From: Nematopogon swammerdamellus | Lineage: Eukaryota > Arthropoda > Insecta > Lepidoptera > Adelidae | Direction of reading: 5' to 3' | NCBI GenBank assembly: GCA_946902875.1 | Contig: OX336345.1 | Location: forward strand, 7,223,395-7,287,394 | DNA: 64,000 nt | Shown here: one piece after another, positions 45,359 to 55,446 of the stretch | Layout: each line of letters starts with the position of its first letter | Numbering within the stretch: position 1 is the stretch's first letter | Program-made: the position numbers and the translations under genes | Notes under the pieces: generated by a model | What the model was told of the DNA's origin: nothing | Databases searched by the model: none | What the model saw: the letters and a program-made list of their open reading frames with translations, nothing else

Positions 45359-45707
45359 TATTATGCTTTAATAAAAACATTGATATAAGTATGTCATATT
45401 ATTTTTATAACATTTTCAGCTATTTTACGGCACTTTCGGTTCTACCCTAAAAAAGTTTCTAATATACCTATACGTGTTTCTTACGCTTCGTTATTTCTAA
45501 GATACTCGTGAAAATATATTCATTGGACCAAAAGGCTTTCACAGCAAATTGACCGACGCTTTATTTGATGGGAGATATGTTTTATTGTCAGTGCGATAAA
45601 ATAAAACACAAATCATTGACGCCCGCCATCCCCGAGTGGCAAGCGATATAAAGGGTTGCCAACAGACAGCTCTTATGGAAATCTATGTGTGAACTTTGGT
45701 ACTGGAG
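45359..45707. other. No gene recognised
   Basis: No repeat identified. Confidence 0.3.
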
Positions 45708-45865
45708 CGGCGGGTGGCCGAGTGGTTTGAGCATCGGCTTCTCATGCGAGAGGTCCGAGGTTCGAATCCGGTCGGCGTGTACAAATGAGTTATACCCAAA
45801 AAAAAATTACGTGCATACCTATACCTGCTGATTCACCGTTCGGAATCGTTATAATACTGTAGGTC
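45708..45865 (+). repeat. SINE-B head, 3'-truncated
   Basis: The tRNA-derived head is better preserved than at 7266: GGGTGGCCGAGTGGTTTGAG (A box) and GAGGTTCGAATCCGGTCGG (B box). These are separated by the TTCTCATGCGAGAGG arm. Then come ACGTGCATACCTATACCTGC and CACCGTTCGG, after which the match stops. Confidence 0.8.
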
Positions 45866-47381
45866 TCTTGATATCGATTTGTGGTTTTTTTATTCTTAAA
45901 AGTTTGGGGCTTTAGCCGTATTCGCTTATGTCAGCCCCATGGTGACTTTTAAGTTGAGAGATTTAAAAAAAGTACTTACACCTCCCTCAATATGAGAGAA
46001 GTATTAAAGAATTTTATAACCTCTTGACAATTCATTGAGAGTGGATTACATAGTGCATATAATGAATAACAAATAAATAATAATATTGATTTGTGAAGTC
46101 GAAAATAAAAAGCTAGATCATGATATTTTTGTGACATTTCGTTGCGTACAAGTAATATGTTCAAGTATATGTTTATATGCCAAATGTCAGTTTAGTTCTT
46201 GCACGAAGGCATAAGCAAGTGTTTTTTGTTTCTTACAAAAGCTTTTATAATTTGAACTCGCCTCAGAAATGTTATTTTCCTTAATTGTTTAAAATCTCAG
46301 AACACGAAGCTCTTTGAATGAATAATTAAAATGTTAACTTCAGGCGCTACATTTTAATACCAGCCAAATCCAAGTATGTGTAAAAAATTGCTATATCTCG
46401 CCCTATTTACCAAGTAGCACTTTGAACAGTATTGGATTTAGATCGATAGATGTAACAAATTGCGCTTTGTTCAAAAAAGTACTTTGAACTTTTTTTGTGT
46501 GCTTATTCGTAAATATGGCGAAATGCCTATTGCATTTTTGTGCAGGATAGTGGTTTTGTCGTTCTAGCAGAAATAGTTTGGTTGGTAGTCCGATTGATCA
46601 AACAAGTGAAATTTTCAGTAGCAATAGTCCGGTTGTTACAAAATACCGAACTTACGAAATCCTTTTGTAGCGGTAGTTCTGATAATAATTTAAAAGAAAA
46701 GTCAAAAGTGAAACTGGTGTTATATTTTTAAAAGTACACGTAAATAGAGCAACTTTGCAAAGAAATATTTCAATCGAATCTCGAATGAAATCATCCCTTT
46801 GGTCCTTGCTGGTTAATCATTTCTATATTCTTTGATATATGCACTCACTCAATATGAACCGGACGAATAAACGATAAAGCTTCGCTAATAGGTTTACGTA
46901 AACGTAGAAACACCGGAAACATATTCTCATACACTATAATATAAAACAATTATGTATTTCAACGCTCAGTTTACATATCACGATTAAAAACGTTTAAAAT
47001 CGCCTGCCCCCGATTGTGTTACTCCAAATGCCGGGTGTGATTTAAAGGTGTCGTTGATTTACGCGTGTCTCCGGAACCCTGTTATTTGCTTGCTGCGCGT
47101 CTGGGTAATAACTGTAATTTGGAAGTGCGCGCGTATGAAAACGATTCAGTTATAGATAAGATATGGGAATTCTTGACGAAACTGTTCGAATCTATTATTT
47201 TTTTTTTATTATTTTGTAGATACCTAAATACCATCTTATATGTGCAATTAGCTGTGTGTAAATTATTTCTTAAGCGAAGGTGGAACAAACCATACTTTGA
47301 TTTTTTATTACAAAATCTTGTCTAACTAGCATGTACACAGTACATACTTACATGTATTATTAATAAGTATTCTTGTTATTA
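45866..47381. other. AT-rich DNA, nothing recognised
   Basis: Frames at 46540-46731 and 47065-47325 (both plus) have no motif. Confidence 0.4.
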
Positions 47382-47497
47382 CAGGATGGCCCAAAATAAC
47401 GTTGACAAGTGATTTTTGAAATAATTTTATTACCTTTAAACTTGAATTAAATTAATTTATAAATTATAAAAATACAACTTATTTTATACAAGAATTC

Positions 47498-48076
47498 CTA
47501 TTTGTCTTCAAAATAACCTCCTTTAGCGCGAATACAAAGAGTCAAACGCTTGGTAAAATTTTCCACAATTTTCCGCACCTCCTCAACAGATATTTTATCC
47601 CACTCGCGTGTAAGAGAAGCCTTCAGGTCATCAACAGTTCTATGAGGTGTAGTACAGGTCCTTGCCTCTAACATTGACCATAAACTGTAATCCATGGGAT
47701 TCAGATCAGGCGAGTAGGGTGGCCATTCTTTTGAGCTGATGAAATCAGGGAAATTGCTTTTGCACCACTGTTGAACACTTAAGGCCCTGTGAGCTGGAGC
47801 AGAGTCTTGTTGGAATATCCATGGATGGTTACCAAAGTGCTGTTGACTCCAAGGAAGAACCACAGATTCAAGGATGTCTCGTCGATAATTTTCTTGGTTA
47901 ATTTTGATACCTTTTTCTACAAAAACGAGGGGAGTTTTGCCAGTGGCGCAAATTGCACCCCAAACCATAACTGTTTTCGCGTTTTGGCGACGTGGAATAA
48001 CTGCAGCAGCTCCAGGACGAGTGGAAGACCAGATCCTGTCATTTCGGTGATTATGGGCTTGTTCTATCGAAAACAA
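47498..48076 (-). pseudogene. maT transposase, catalytic C-terminal part
   Basis: The frame shown starts at an internal Met. Upstream in the same frame one reads IVFSDEKLF, which holds the first catalytic Asp. The second Asp is in FQQDSAPAHRA. The third is in WPPYSPDLNPMDYSLW, 37 residues after the second, giving DD37D, the signature of the maT clade. YSPDLNP and the C-terminal CIRAKGGYFEDK are typical of the superfamily. The enzyme cuts and rejoins transposon ends in the nucleus. All three catalytic Asp residues are present, but they are out of frame with the DNA-binding half. The long plus frame 47789-48400 is an antisense shadow of this gene. Confidence 0.9.
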
Positions 48077-48537
48077 TTTTTCGTCAGAGAATACGATATT
48101 TTTCCAATTCGAAGCAGCGGAGCGTTGTTAAGCAAACGACATCTCTCAAGGCGAACTTTTTTGTCTTTCTCTGTAAGCAATTGCGCTTTTCTGAGTTTGT
48201 ATGGTACCAAATGGAGATCATATTTCACTATACGCTGCACGGTGGAGCGACTTATTCCCATGTCTCGCGACATTTTTCTCACCTTTGTCTGTGGATTCCG
48301 GACTAATCTTTGTTTGATAATGTGTTGGTTCCTAGAAGTTCGAACAGTGCGCTTACGTCCTCTCCCAGGACGGTCTCCGATGTTGCCGAGCTCAACATAG
48401 CGTTTAATTGCCAAAGAAACTAGCTGACGACTAACACCAAGAATTTTCACTATCTCACACTGCCGTTTTCCACGTTCACACAATGAAATTATGGCTCCAC
48501 GCTGCTCTGACATAGCGTAATAAATATATTTTAACAC
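48064..48537 (-). pseudogene. maT transposase, DNA-binding N-terminal part
   Basis: 157 codons. The likely native start is the second Met (MSEQRGAI, at 48515-48513), which begins like other Tc1/mariner proteins. The first helix-turn-helix is at about residues 26-50 (QCEIVKILGVSRQLVSLAIK), a basic GRPR-like linker GRGRKRT at 58-64, and the second helix-turn-helix at 84-106 (VRKMSRDMGISRSTVQRIVK). After LLNNAPLLR the frame slips. Close to 48105 one base appears to be missing, so the catalytic Asp of SDEK is read only in the next frame. This single frameshift is the only lesion I see. Confidence 0.9.
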
Positions 48538-48917
48538 TTTTTAGCCAACAAACAATATTAAAATATCGCCAACGAATGAAAAAACCATAGACAAAAATAA
48601 AATGGAATGCAACGCATTCCATTTTTGAAATATGATCTTTTAAATTTTGTCAACGTTATTTTGGACCACGGTGTAATTACTTCGTCTTTAATTTCTCACA
48701 CACAACTCTTTTGCTGCTACTTGCTTACATTTAGCTATATTAATTAACTTATTTATTTATTTATTTATTTATTGGCACAAACAACAGAAATATGTCATAA
48801 AATGTTAAAAGAAAAATTACACAAGATATAATTTACATAGTACCTAATCATTTGTACACTACTTGCTTAACTTAGTTAGGGCAGTAACAAAACAAAAGAA
48901 AATAAAATTATAATTGA

Positions 48918-49050
48918 CTCTCAAACATTCAAAGGATGCCTGGAAGAAATATCTGTAAGGGATAAGTTCGCCTTTGCACGTCATGTAAATGAACAAATGT
49001 GCTTGTTACTGTTAAATATTTCTTGGAGCAATAAAGTATTTTCTATCTAT
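48918..49050 (+). repeat. LINE-4 3' tail
   Basis: GACTCTCAAACATTCAAAGG, GTAAGGGATAAGTTCGCC, TTGGAGCAATAAAGTATTTT, CTATCTAT. Its last third is also the start of the 206-bp tandem array. Confidence 0.7.
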
Positions 49051-49797
49051 AATATTTTCTCCATGCATACATGTATTTAATCGTGTAAAAACTCAAACCA
49101 TAATTTCCTGAAAATACTCTTGAATGTAAACGAAAGGCGGAAAAGCCCTATGAGAACGGTTTTTTTTTATTTCATTACATTGCACCTAATGTAAATGAAC
49201 GAATGTGCTAGTTACTGTTAAATATTTCTTGGAGCCATAAAGTATTTTCTATCTATAATATTTTCTCCATGCATACATGTATTTATTCGTGTAAAAACTC
49301 AAACCACAATTTCCTGAAAATACTCTTGAATGTAAACGAAAGGCGGAAAAAGGCCTATGAGAACGGTTTTTTTTATTTCATTACATTGCACCTAATGTAA
49401 ATGAACGAATGTGCTAGTTACTGTTAAATATTTCTTGGAGCCATAAAGTATTTTCTATCTATAATATTTTCTCCATGCATACATGTATTTATTCGTGTAA
49501 AAACTCAAACCACAATTTCCTGAAAATACTCTTGAATGTAAACGAAAGGCGGAAAAAGGCCTATGAGAACGGTTTTTTTTATTTCATTACATTGCATCTA
49601 ATGTAAATGAACGAATGTGCTTGTTACTGTTAAATATTTCTTTGAGCAATAAAGTATTTTCTATCTATAATATTTTCTCCATGCATACATGTATTTATTC
49701 GTGTAAAAACTCAAACCACAATTTCCTGAAAATACTCTTGAATGTAAACGAAAGGCGGAAAAGCCCTATGAGAACGTTTTTTTTTTATTTCATTACA
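48980..49797. repeat. Tandem repeat, 206-bp unit, about four copies
   Basis: CCATGCATACATGTATTTA begins at 49061, 49267, 49473 and 49679, exactly 206 bp apart. Each unit contains GTAAATGAACGAATGTGCT and GTTACTGTTAAATATTTCTT from the LINE-4 tail. GTGTAAAAACTCAAACCACA and GAAAGGCGGAAAAG follow. The middle two units are almost identical. Frames at 49615-49857 and similar are by-products. Confidence 0.95.
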
Positions 49798-50057
49798 GCT
49801 CTTTATCGTTACATTAAATCTACGATAAAACCCTTCAGCACCTACGCCTTCAGTTAGCTGACATAGACCGACAATTTTGATCGTCAGCGCGAGATGGCCC
49901 ATAACTCTTGAAGTAGGTTTGAGTCACCGCCGATTTCTCTCAGGCAAGAGCGTCGTGAAATGACAATTCCTACTTTGTTACAGCTAGGTATCTTTTGGAG
50001 ACAATTTTCGTGAAAATATGTTCGTTCGTTCAACTTGCTCGTCTACTGAAGGCAGAC

Positions 50058-50437
50058 TTTTTTTTATGGAAACTGACACGGTTGGCTACATCACCTACAA
50101 CATCCGTGATGGCAGCCCATAACACCGGGTGAACTAGGTGCCATGTTAGTGCTTCCCTTCGGTCGTGCCAGCTACACTGAACTGGACGGAAAACACAAAC
50201 TATTTACATAGCCGTTTCGACCGACGTTTCATTCAGTGCGGTGCTACCAAACCGGGCGGGTTGAACCCTACCACCTGGTAAGGTAAGAAGGGAAGGGACC
50301 TACAGTTTTACGTGGAATCCGAATCACGGTCAGCCTCCAACGGTCGAGCGGTCACCCATCCAAGTACTGACCGGCCCAGCGTTGCTTAATCATCAATAGC
50401 GACAGGCGACTGTCTGCACCACTGAGCTATCGAGGCA
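50058..50437 (-). repeat. SINE-A copy, full length
   Basis: On the minus strand: TGCCTCGATAGCTCAGTGGT (A box), GATTAAGCAACGCTGGGCC then GGTCAGTACTTGGATGGGTG and ACCGC (5S rRNA-like, including the C box). CGTGATTCGGATTCCACG (B-box position) follows, then the body and poly(A). The best single copy for defining the family. Confidence 0.9.
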
Positions 50438-50477
50438 GATGAAGAAATGAAGAAAATATGTATCGATGACTATGATA

Positions 50478-50726
50478 AAAACCGGCCAAACGCGAGTCGA
50501 ACTCGCGCACCGAGGGTTCCGTATCGCATTCGTCATGGTCAGCGCTGCTTCATACTGTTTTCGGTAGATTGTTATATCGGCCATAATAACACACATTCTG
50601 TGAAAATTTCAACGGGTTACCTATTACGGTTCAAAAGATACAGCCCTCGGACATACAGACAAACAGACTGACAGACGGCGTAGGCTTAGTAATAGGGTCC
50701 CGTCCGACGGATACGGAACCCTAAAA
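50478..50726 (+). repeat. Repeat C copy
   Basis: AAAACCGGCCAAACGCGAGTCG, GAAAATTTCAACGGGTTACC, GGTTCAAAAGATACAGCCC, (GACA)n, GATACGGAACCCTAAAA. A stray end of the same family (CCGTACGGGGTACGGAAACC) lies at 50862-50881. Confidence 0.85.
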
Positions 50727-50974
50727 TAGCGATCAAGTGCAAGGAGAACTCGCGTGGAGAGGATTCCGTACCATTCCATTTTCCGTTAGTACTTTAAGAC
50801 TTAGGATTTTCGTTTAGGTTTTCCTGTAAACTATACGAGAGGCCATATATTCCCTATTTTTCCGTACGGGGTACGGAAACCTAAAAAAATCCGACGCACC
50901 GACCCTGTGTATACTTACACGAAACATGTCAAGAAAATTTCGCCCTCCTATAACTCATTCATTTATTGTAAAGT

Positions 50975-51047
50975 AAGATCTCGACCGAATGTCCAAGGGC
51001 GTCGTTAGACATCTTATGGGTGTCTCGGCGCCATATGTCGCGTTGTC
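50975..51047 (+). repeat. Repeat D fragment
   Basis: GATCTCGACCGAATGTCC, AGGGCGTCGTTAGACATC, GGCGCCATATGTCGCG. Confidence 0.5.
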
Positions 51048-51142
51048 AATAAAAAATAAAAAAAGTTCGTAAAATATTTCATGTTAAAAAGAACGTAACA
51101 TAGAAACATATCTTTTAAAATAATTGAAGAACGTTGTACGTA

Positions 51143-51320
51143 GGTACTGTTCCCGGCATCAAATAATGCGTGTCGAGCTTTAGAATGAGACAATCCGGTT
51201 GTAGAGCGTCGTCCCTGTCGCACGAACTCGCTCGCCTCTATACGACAGGGACGACGCTCTACAACCCGATTGTCCCTTTCTAAAGCTCGACACGCAATAT
51301 AATCTACAAGGAACTGTACT
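51143..51320. mobile_element. Foldback MITE with ~75-bp arms
   Basis: The left arm includes ATGCGTGTCGAGCTTTAGAA and GTTGTAGAGCGTCGTCCCTG. The right arm is its reverse complement, ending TCGACACGCAATATAATC and GGAACTGTAC. The short loop is ACGAACTCGCTCGCCTCTAT. Half of a second copy is at 26930-27032. Confidence 0.8.
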
Positions 51321-51979
51321 ATAAGATATAAGGAACTTTATAGAACTTGGAACCCATTTTGATAACAAATATTTTATCGGCGAAGCCGACATACAATTAA
51401 TTACATACCGAGCTTGGCTCTTTTTTCACATTTATATTTTCGATGGCATTTATTTTCACAAAAGCGATTAAAACTAATGTAAATTAGCAAAGAACTGCCG
51501 GCGGTAACAAAAACCCAACGAGCCACCGCAAAATGCACCGGAAACGGGCTAAACATATTATTATTTCTCACAACTTAACAACAATTATTATTACACGCAA
51601 TTGAATGTAATTTTTCGCAAATGCTCCATAATCCATTCCCACGGAGCGAACATGTCGGGAATTCGAAGTTGCTGCAAATAGTTTAATTGCTGAACCTGTC
51701 CCCACTCTAATACTTGTACACGCAACCTCGGCTACTTTTACTTAGTGCGAGCGCTAGATCGACACTTGCGAAGGTCAACAAGAAGCCGAAGCGAATGTTG
51801 ACACTAATAAAGTGAAACCAAAATTAATTTGAATAAATACAATGTACGCTTCTGTCGGGTGTCCCACGACACCTCACATTTTTTTTTTTATATTATGTTA
51901 GAGGATTGGGCCGGCTAACTATAAACAGTATCAACATTCTCGCCAGAGAGTTCTCTGAAACCTGGCAAAAGGAGGATAT
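51321..51979. other. No gene recognised
   Basis: AT-rich to 51640, then average composition, no motif. Confidence 0.3.
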
Positions 51980-52390
51980 AAGACGAGACGGAAGTTAACT
52001 TTCTCCATACAAAATCGTCTTTCGGCATTTATGTTTTCTATCCCCCCAAACCTTATCCGGTTTTTAAAAATTTTTTTTGTCTTAAAGACAGCGCAATCTA
52101 CTTTCCTGGCATTTTATTGCTTAGATGAAGTATGTTTACAACACCGGAGCTAAAAAAAATTATTTCGACCGAAATTTTTTTTACTTTTTATTTTTTTATG
52201 TCATGAAGTTCATTAGCTTTATTAAGTCATCACTTTAGATATCTAAAAAATAAAAGACAGGAACTTATATTCGACTGTCCTTATTTGAACAAGAAAACAA
52301 TTGTAAAGATCGGTTAATGTTTAGGGGGGTAAAAAACATAAATGCCGAAAGACGATTTTGTATGGAGAAAGTTAACTTCCGTCTCGTCTT
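51980..52390. mobile_element. MITE-like element with 72-bp inverted repeats
   Basis: 51980-52051 (AAGACGAGACGGAAGTTAAC ... TCCCCCCAAAC) and 52319-52390 are near-perfect reverse complements. The 267-bp interior is very AT-rich and non-coding. Weaker inverse similarity continues outside (AAACCTGGC to the left, GCCACAGGTTT to the right), so the true ends may lie 25-30 bp further out. Confidence 0.85.
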
Positions 52391-52509
52391 AATAACCTGC
52401 CACAGGTTTTCAGCTGTTGTTTCGTGAACGTGTGTGTTAGTGTGAAGTTGTATTACTGTGTGCGTATCGTGAGAATGATCGTAGAGTATGGTGTAATATG
52501 TATAGTTAT

Positions 52510-52625
52510 GATAATAATTTTTTTATAGACAGCTGGCACGGGTGGCTGTGCTGGAAGATCAGACACAGGCAATAACACCACTCCTCGCAAATCCACGACC
52601 AGGGAGGTGCCATGCCAGCTATAAG
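52510..52625 (-). repeat. SINE tail fragment (third type)
   Basis: T run, ATAGACAGCTGGCACGGGTG, GCTGTGCTGGAAGATCAGAC, GGGAGGTGCCATGCCAGC. Confidence 0.5.
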
Positions 52626-53029
52626 GAAAACAAAAAGGTCGTCGTCTATTCATTTATACGCCTTTTGAAGGTCCCTAGATTATAGGTAGTTAGGAATAAT
52701 ACACTCACCAGAAGACCGTTCCATATTTTCGCCGTATGACAAACGATTTCGAAATGCGTTTTGGAAAAAAATATTTATACTTATTCGATTTAACATGTGT
52801 AAGTAGGACAAAGTGTTCCTAGACCGCTCGTTACAGCGCCTTGTCTTTTTCCGTCCGTTTGTCAGCTTCTCCTAGAGACGGATGCATGTATGTATTATAT
52901 ACAAGTAGGTATACTGCAACTACATAATAGTTTGTAATTTGTCCTGTTATACAAAACTAGATATATGAATGAATGTTTAGTAGAAAAATCCGTACACGCT
53001 TAAGATCCAACGTCTGCCGACTGTCTGTC
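52626..53029. other. No gene recognised
   Basis: No repeat or frame identified. Confidence 0.3.
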
Positions 53030-53342
53030 TTTTTTTTTTTATGGAAACTTACACGGTTGGCTACATCACCTACAAAATCCGTTATGTCAGCCCATAACAT
53101 CGGATGAACTTGGTGCCACGTCAGTGCTTCCCTTCGGTCGTGCCGGCTACACTGAACTGGACGGAAAACACAAACTATTTGCATAGCCGTTTCGACCGAC
53201 CTTTATTCAGTGCGGTGGTACGAACCCGGGCGGATTAAACCCTACCACCTAGTAATAAAAAGGAGTTTAGTCGCCTTTTACGACATACACGGGGAGAGAT
53301 GCAGTGGGTCTATTCTTTTACAATACCGGCCCCACACGGTAC
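53030..53342 (-). repeat. Chimeric SINE: repeat X head fused to SINE-A body (copy 3)
   Basis: GTACCGTGTGGGGCCGGTAT (repeat X start) runs to GTAAAAGGCGACTAAA, then directly into a SINE-A body with a small deletion at the junction (CCTTTTTATTACTAGGTGG). Poly(A) ends at 53030. Confidence 0.8.
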
Positions 53343-54337
53343 AGTCCTGTGTATATGATCCTGTCTGTGTGTATGATCGCTTATAACTCAAGAACGTCTT
53401 AACCTATTCGCTTTCGGTTGCCTATGTAATGCGACATATCTTCGCCAGGTTATAGGCTAAATAGCATCACGGTATTATTAATAAGAGTTGAGCGGTTATA
53501 TTTTTTGTTGCCATTAAAATGTTGTCTGGTATAATTTTTTATTTTTTCTAGCACTGTGAACTAAAATGTATAGCAGGTATTTTCTTTAGTATTTGGGTTA
53601 TATGTTATGGGCTCACCAGTAAAGACGGAGTATTGGGTTGTGACGGGCAAAGCAACGCGCCTTGCCCGCGGCAATGCACGTTCCCTCCGCAATTATACGG
53701 GAACGCGAGCTACAACTATGAAAATAACATATAATCATTTATGTTCCTTTACAAAAACTTCTTCTTTACCCGCTCGCTGTACGGCTCTTTTTGTTTAGCG
53801 TTAACTTTTTTCGAATATGACGATTCTTAAGCCGGATTTACATTAACGAAAATGCTGTCGCGAAAATGTTTACCCTAGCGACGATCTTTTGTTGTTTCGG
53901 AAACATCTGCTGTAAATGCGACGATAAGAATTAAAACTACAACGACGAGAAATCAACCTCAAACCATTATTATTAGGATATTTTTTCATGTTTATTTATT
54001 TATTTATTTATTTATTGGATCTTCGGCATGTATTGGATCTTCGATATGTTTCTTAATCTATCATCAATTCATCAATGAATCATTCATCCATGTTGAACTG
54101 AATTTAGTCGAATGCTTCGTCGCCGACGCTCGATTTCGTGATTTTCTCGCTCGTTTTGTGTTGTTGTCTCTCTCACACAAAAGTCTCTCACACACACACA
54201 CACACACACCCTAAGCTCTCGCGCAATTCGCGATCTCCCAACCAATCCCGAATATTTCCGGATACGTATGCGAGCTTACCCGAAGTTAGATATTCGTTCG
54301 GGACCTTCGCCAATAACCCTACTCCCTTCCTTCCATG
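53343..54337. other. No gene; (CA)n at 54184-54209
   Basis: A (TTTA)n run lies near 53990-54015. The plus frame at 53607-53798 is in a GC patch (GCCCGCGGCAATGCACG) with no motif. Confidence 0.4.
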
Positions 54338-54886
54338 TTTTAGGGTTCCGTATCCGGTACGGGACCCTATTACTAAGCCCACATCGTCTGTCTGTCTGTC
54401 CGTCCGTCCGCGTCCGTCCGTACGTCTGTCTGAGGGCTATATCTCTTGAACTAGGTAGCCCGTTGAAATTTTCACAGAATGTATTATTATGGCCGATATA
54501 AGAACAAAATAAATCGTCCGGAGGTTCCTCTCTTTGTGACCCGACCATCGGTAGCTTGGGCTCGCCCCGCCGCCGCCGGTGGTAGAAACTCCGTTTATAT
54601 TTTTTATATTAATTTTAGATATATGTATATTTTTATACTTTGTATATGGGAAATTAATGTAAATATTGTAAATGTGTTAATAAAGATGTAAAAATAAATA
54701 ATACAAATAAGAAAAAGTAAAAAAATTCACGAGGGTTCCCATAGAAGAAACCAAAAAGTGTATGCGCCCGAGCCATCTACCGAATAGAGTATGAAGCATT
54801 TTAACTAATCATGATATTTAACTAAGCATTTCATAACACGCCATAGATATCGTGAGTGATCGACTCGCACTTAGCCGGTTTTTTTA
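54338..54886 (-). repeat. Repeat C copy split by a LINE-5 tail
   Basis: TTTTAGGGTTCCGTATCCGG at the left, (GTCC)n, GTTGAAATTTTCACAGAATG, then a foreign block at 54503-54715. AATAAGAAAAAGTAAAAAAA and GACTCGCACTTAGCCGG follow. Compare the uninterrupted copy at 18713-19157. Confidence 0.85.
54503..54715 (+). repeat. LINE-5 3' tail nested in repeat C
   Basis: GTGACCCGACCATCGGTAGC, TTGGGCTCGCCCCGCCGCCG, GTGGTAGAAACTCCGTTTAT, an AT-rich tail with AATAAAGATG. It matches 23760-24030. Confidence 0.7.
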
Positions 54887-55149
54887 ACTTAGGAACGCTA
54901 TTTTTCACTGCGTTAATATTAAAAACGGAAAATTAAGCTAACTTACCGCGGCGACGACATTGTCGTAAATGTAATAACAGCTTTACTGTACCTGTTATGT
55001 TTTATTGGTCTAATTGTAGAGGAGAACTGGTTTAATCTCTTGCAATACGTCCGTATAAGCTTCATTAGCCGGGGTAATTAAGCTTACTTGTACGCTTAGA
55101 ACTTTACATCGGAAAGGCCTGCTTCCTAGTTTCTAGAAGTTTTAATAGA
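54887..55149. other. No gene recognised
   Basis: No repeat identified. Confidence 0.25.
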
Positions 55150-55446
55150 CATACCACACGCTATTTTCCGACAATCGGGGTGAGCAAAGTAATCGGTGTT
55201 GTGCTGCAAGTACTCTTGTAAATTACAGCACAACACCGATAAACACGTTTAGCAAAGTAGGTATTAGGATAAGATAACTATCAAGCAGCAAGTAGGTAAG
55301 GCACGAAGACACACCTGATGCATGACTCGGTGGAAGAACCGTGCCAAGGTGAGAGGTGGCTACCTTGTCGCCCTTCAGCACGGCATCTTGTTCTTATCCC
55401 TTAGTCGCCTTTTACGACATGCACAGGGAGAGATGCAGTGGGGCTG
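55150..55446 (-). repeat. Repeat X copy with perfect internal hairpin
   Basis: CCACACGCTATTTTCCGACA, then the hairpin at 55192-55240 (15-bp arms ATCGGTGTTGTGCTG). GCAGCAAGTAGGTAAGGCAC and CGACATGCACAGGGAGAGAT follow. The sense 5' end is clipped after GGGGCT. Confidence 0.85.
55192..55240. repeat. Hairpin within repeat X
   Basis: ATCGGTGTTGTGCTG pairs perfectly with CAGCACAACACCGAT, and CAAG/CTTG can extend pairing inside the loop. Decayed forms occur at 29265-29312 and 37360-37407. Confidence 0.85.

Larger units (their letters stand above)
47382..48673 (-). mobile_element. maT-type Tc1/mariner transposon, complete length 1292 bp
   Basis: The right-hand end read inward is CACCGTGGTCCAAAATAACG and the left-hand end CAGGATGGCCCAAAATAACG, both continuing TTGACAA. 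TA flanks both sides (47380-47381 and 48674-48675), the target duplication of this superfamily. The single gene is on the minus strand, in two overlapping frames. Length and ends are intact, so the only visible damage is inside the gene. Confidence 0.92.

Noticed and set aside
47789..48400. 203-codon plus-strand frame, the longest in the window
   Set aside because: It lies antisense to the maT transposase across its frameshift, and its residues have no motif. It is a shadow of the real gene.
50300..50437. Genuine 5S rRNA gene
   Set aside because: Only the box A to box C part is present, embedded in a SINE with a tRNA-like start. The 5S 5' end and the terminator are missing.
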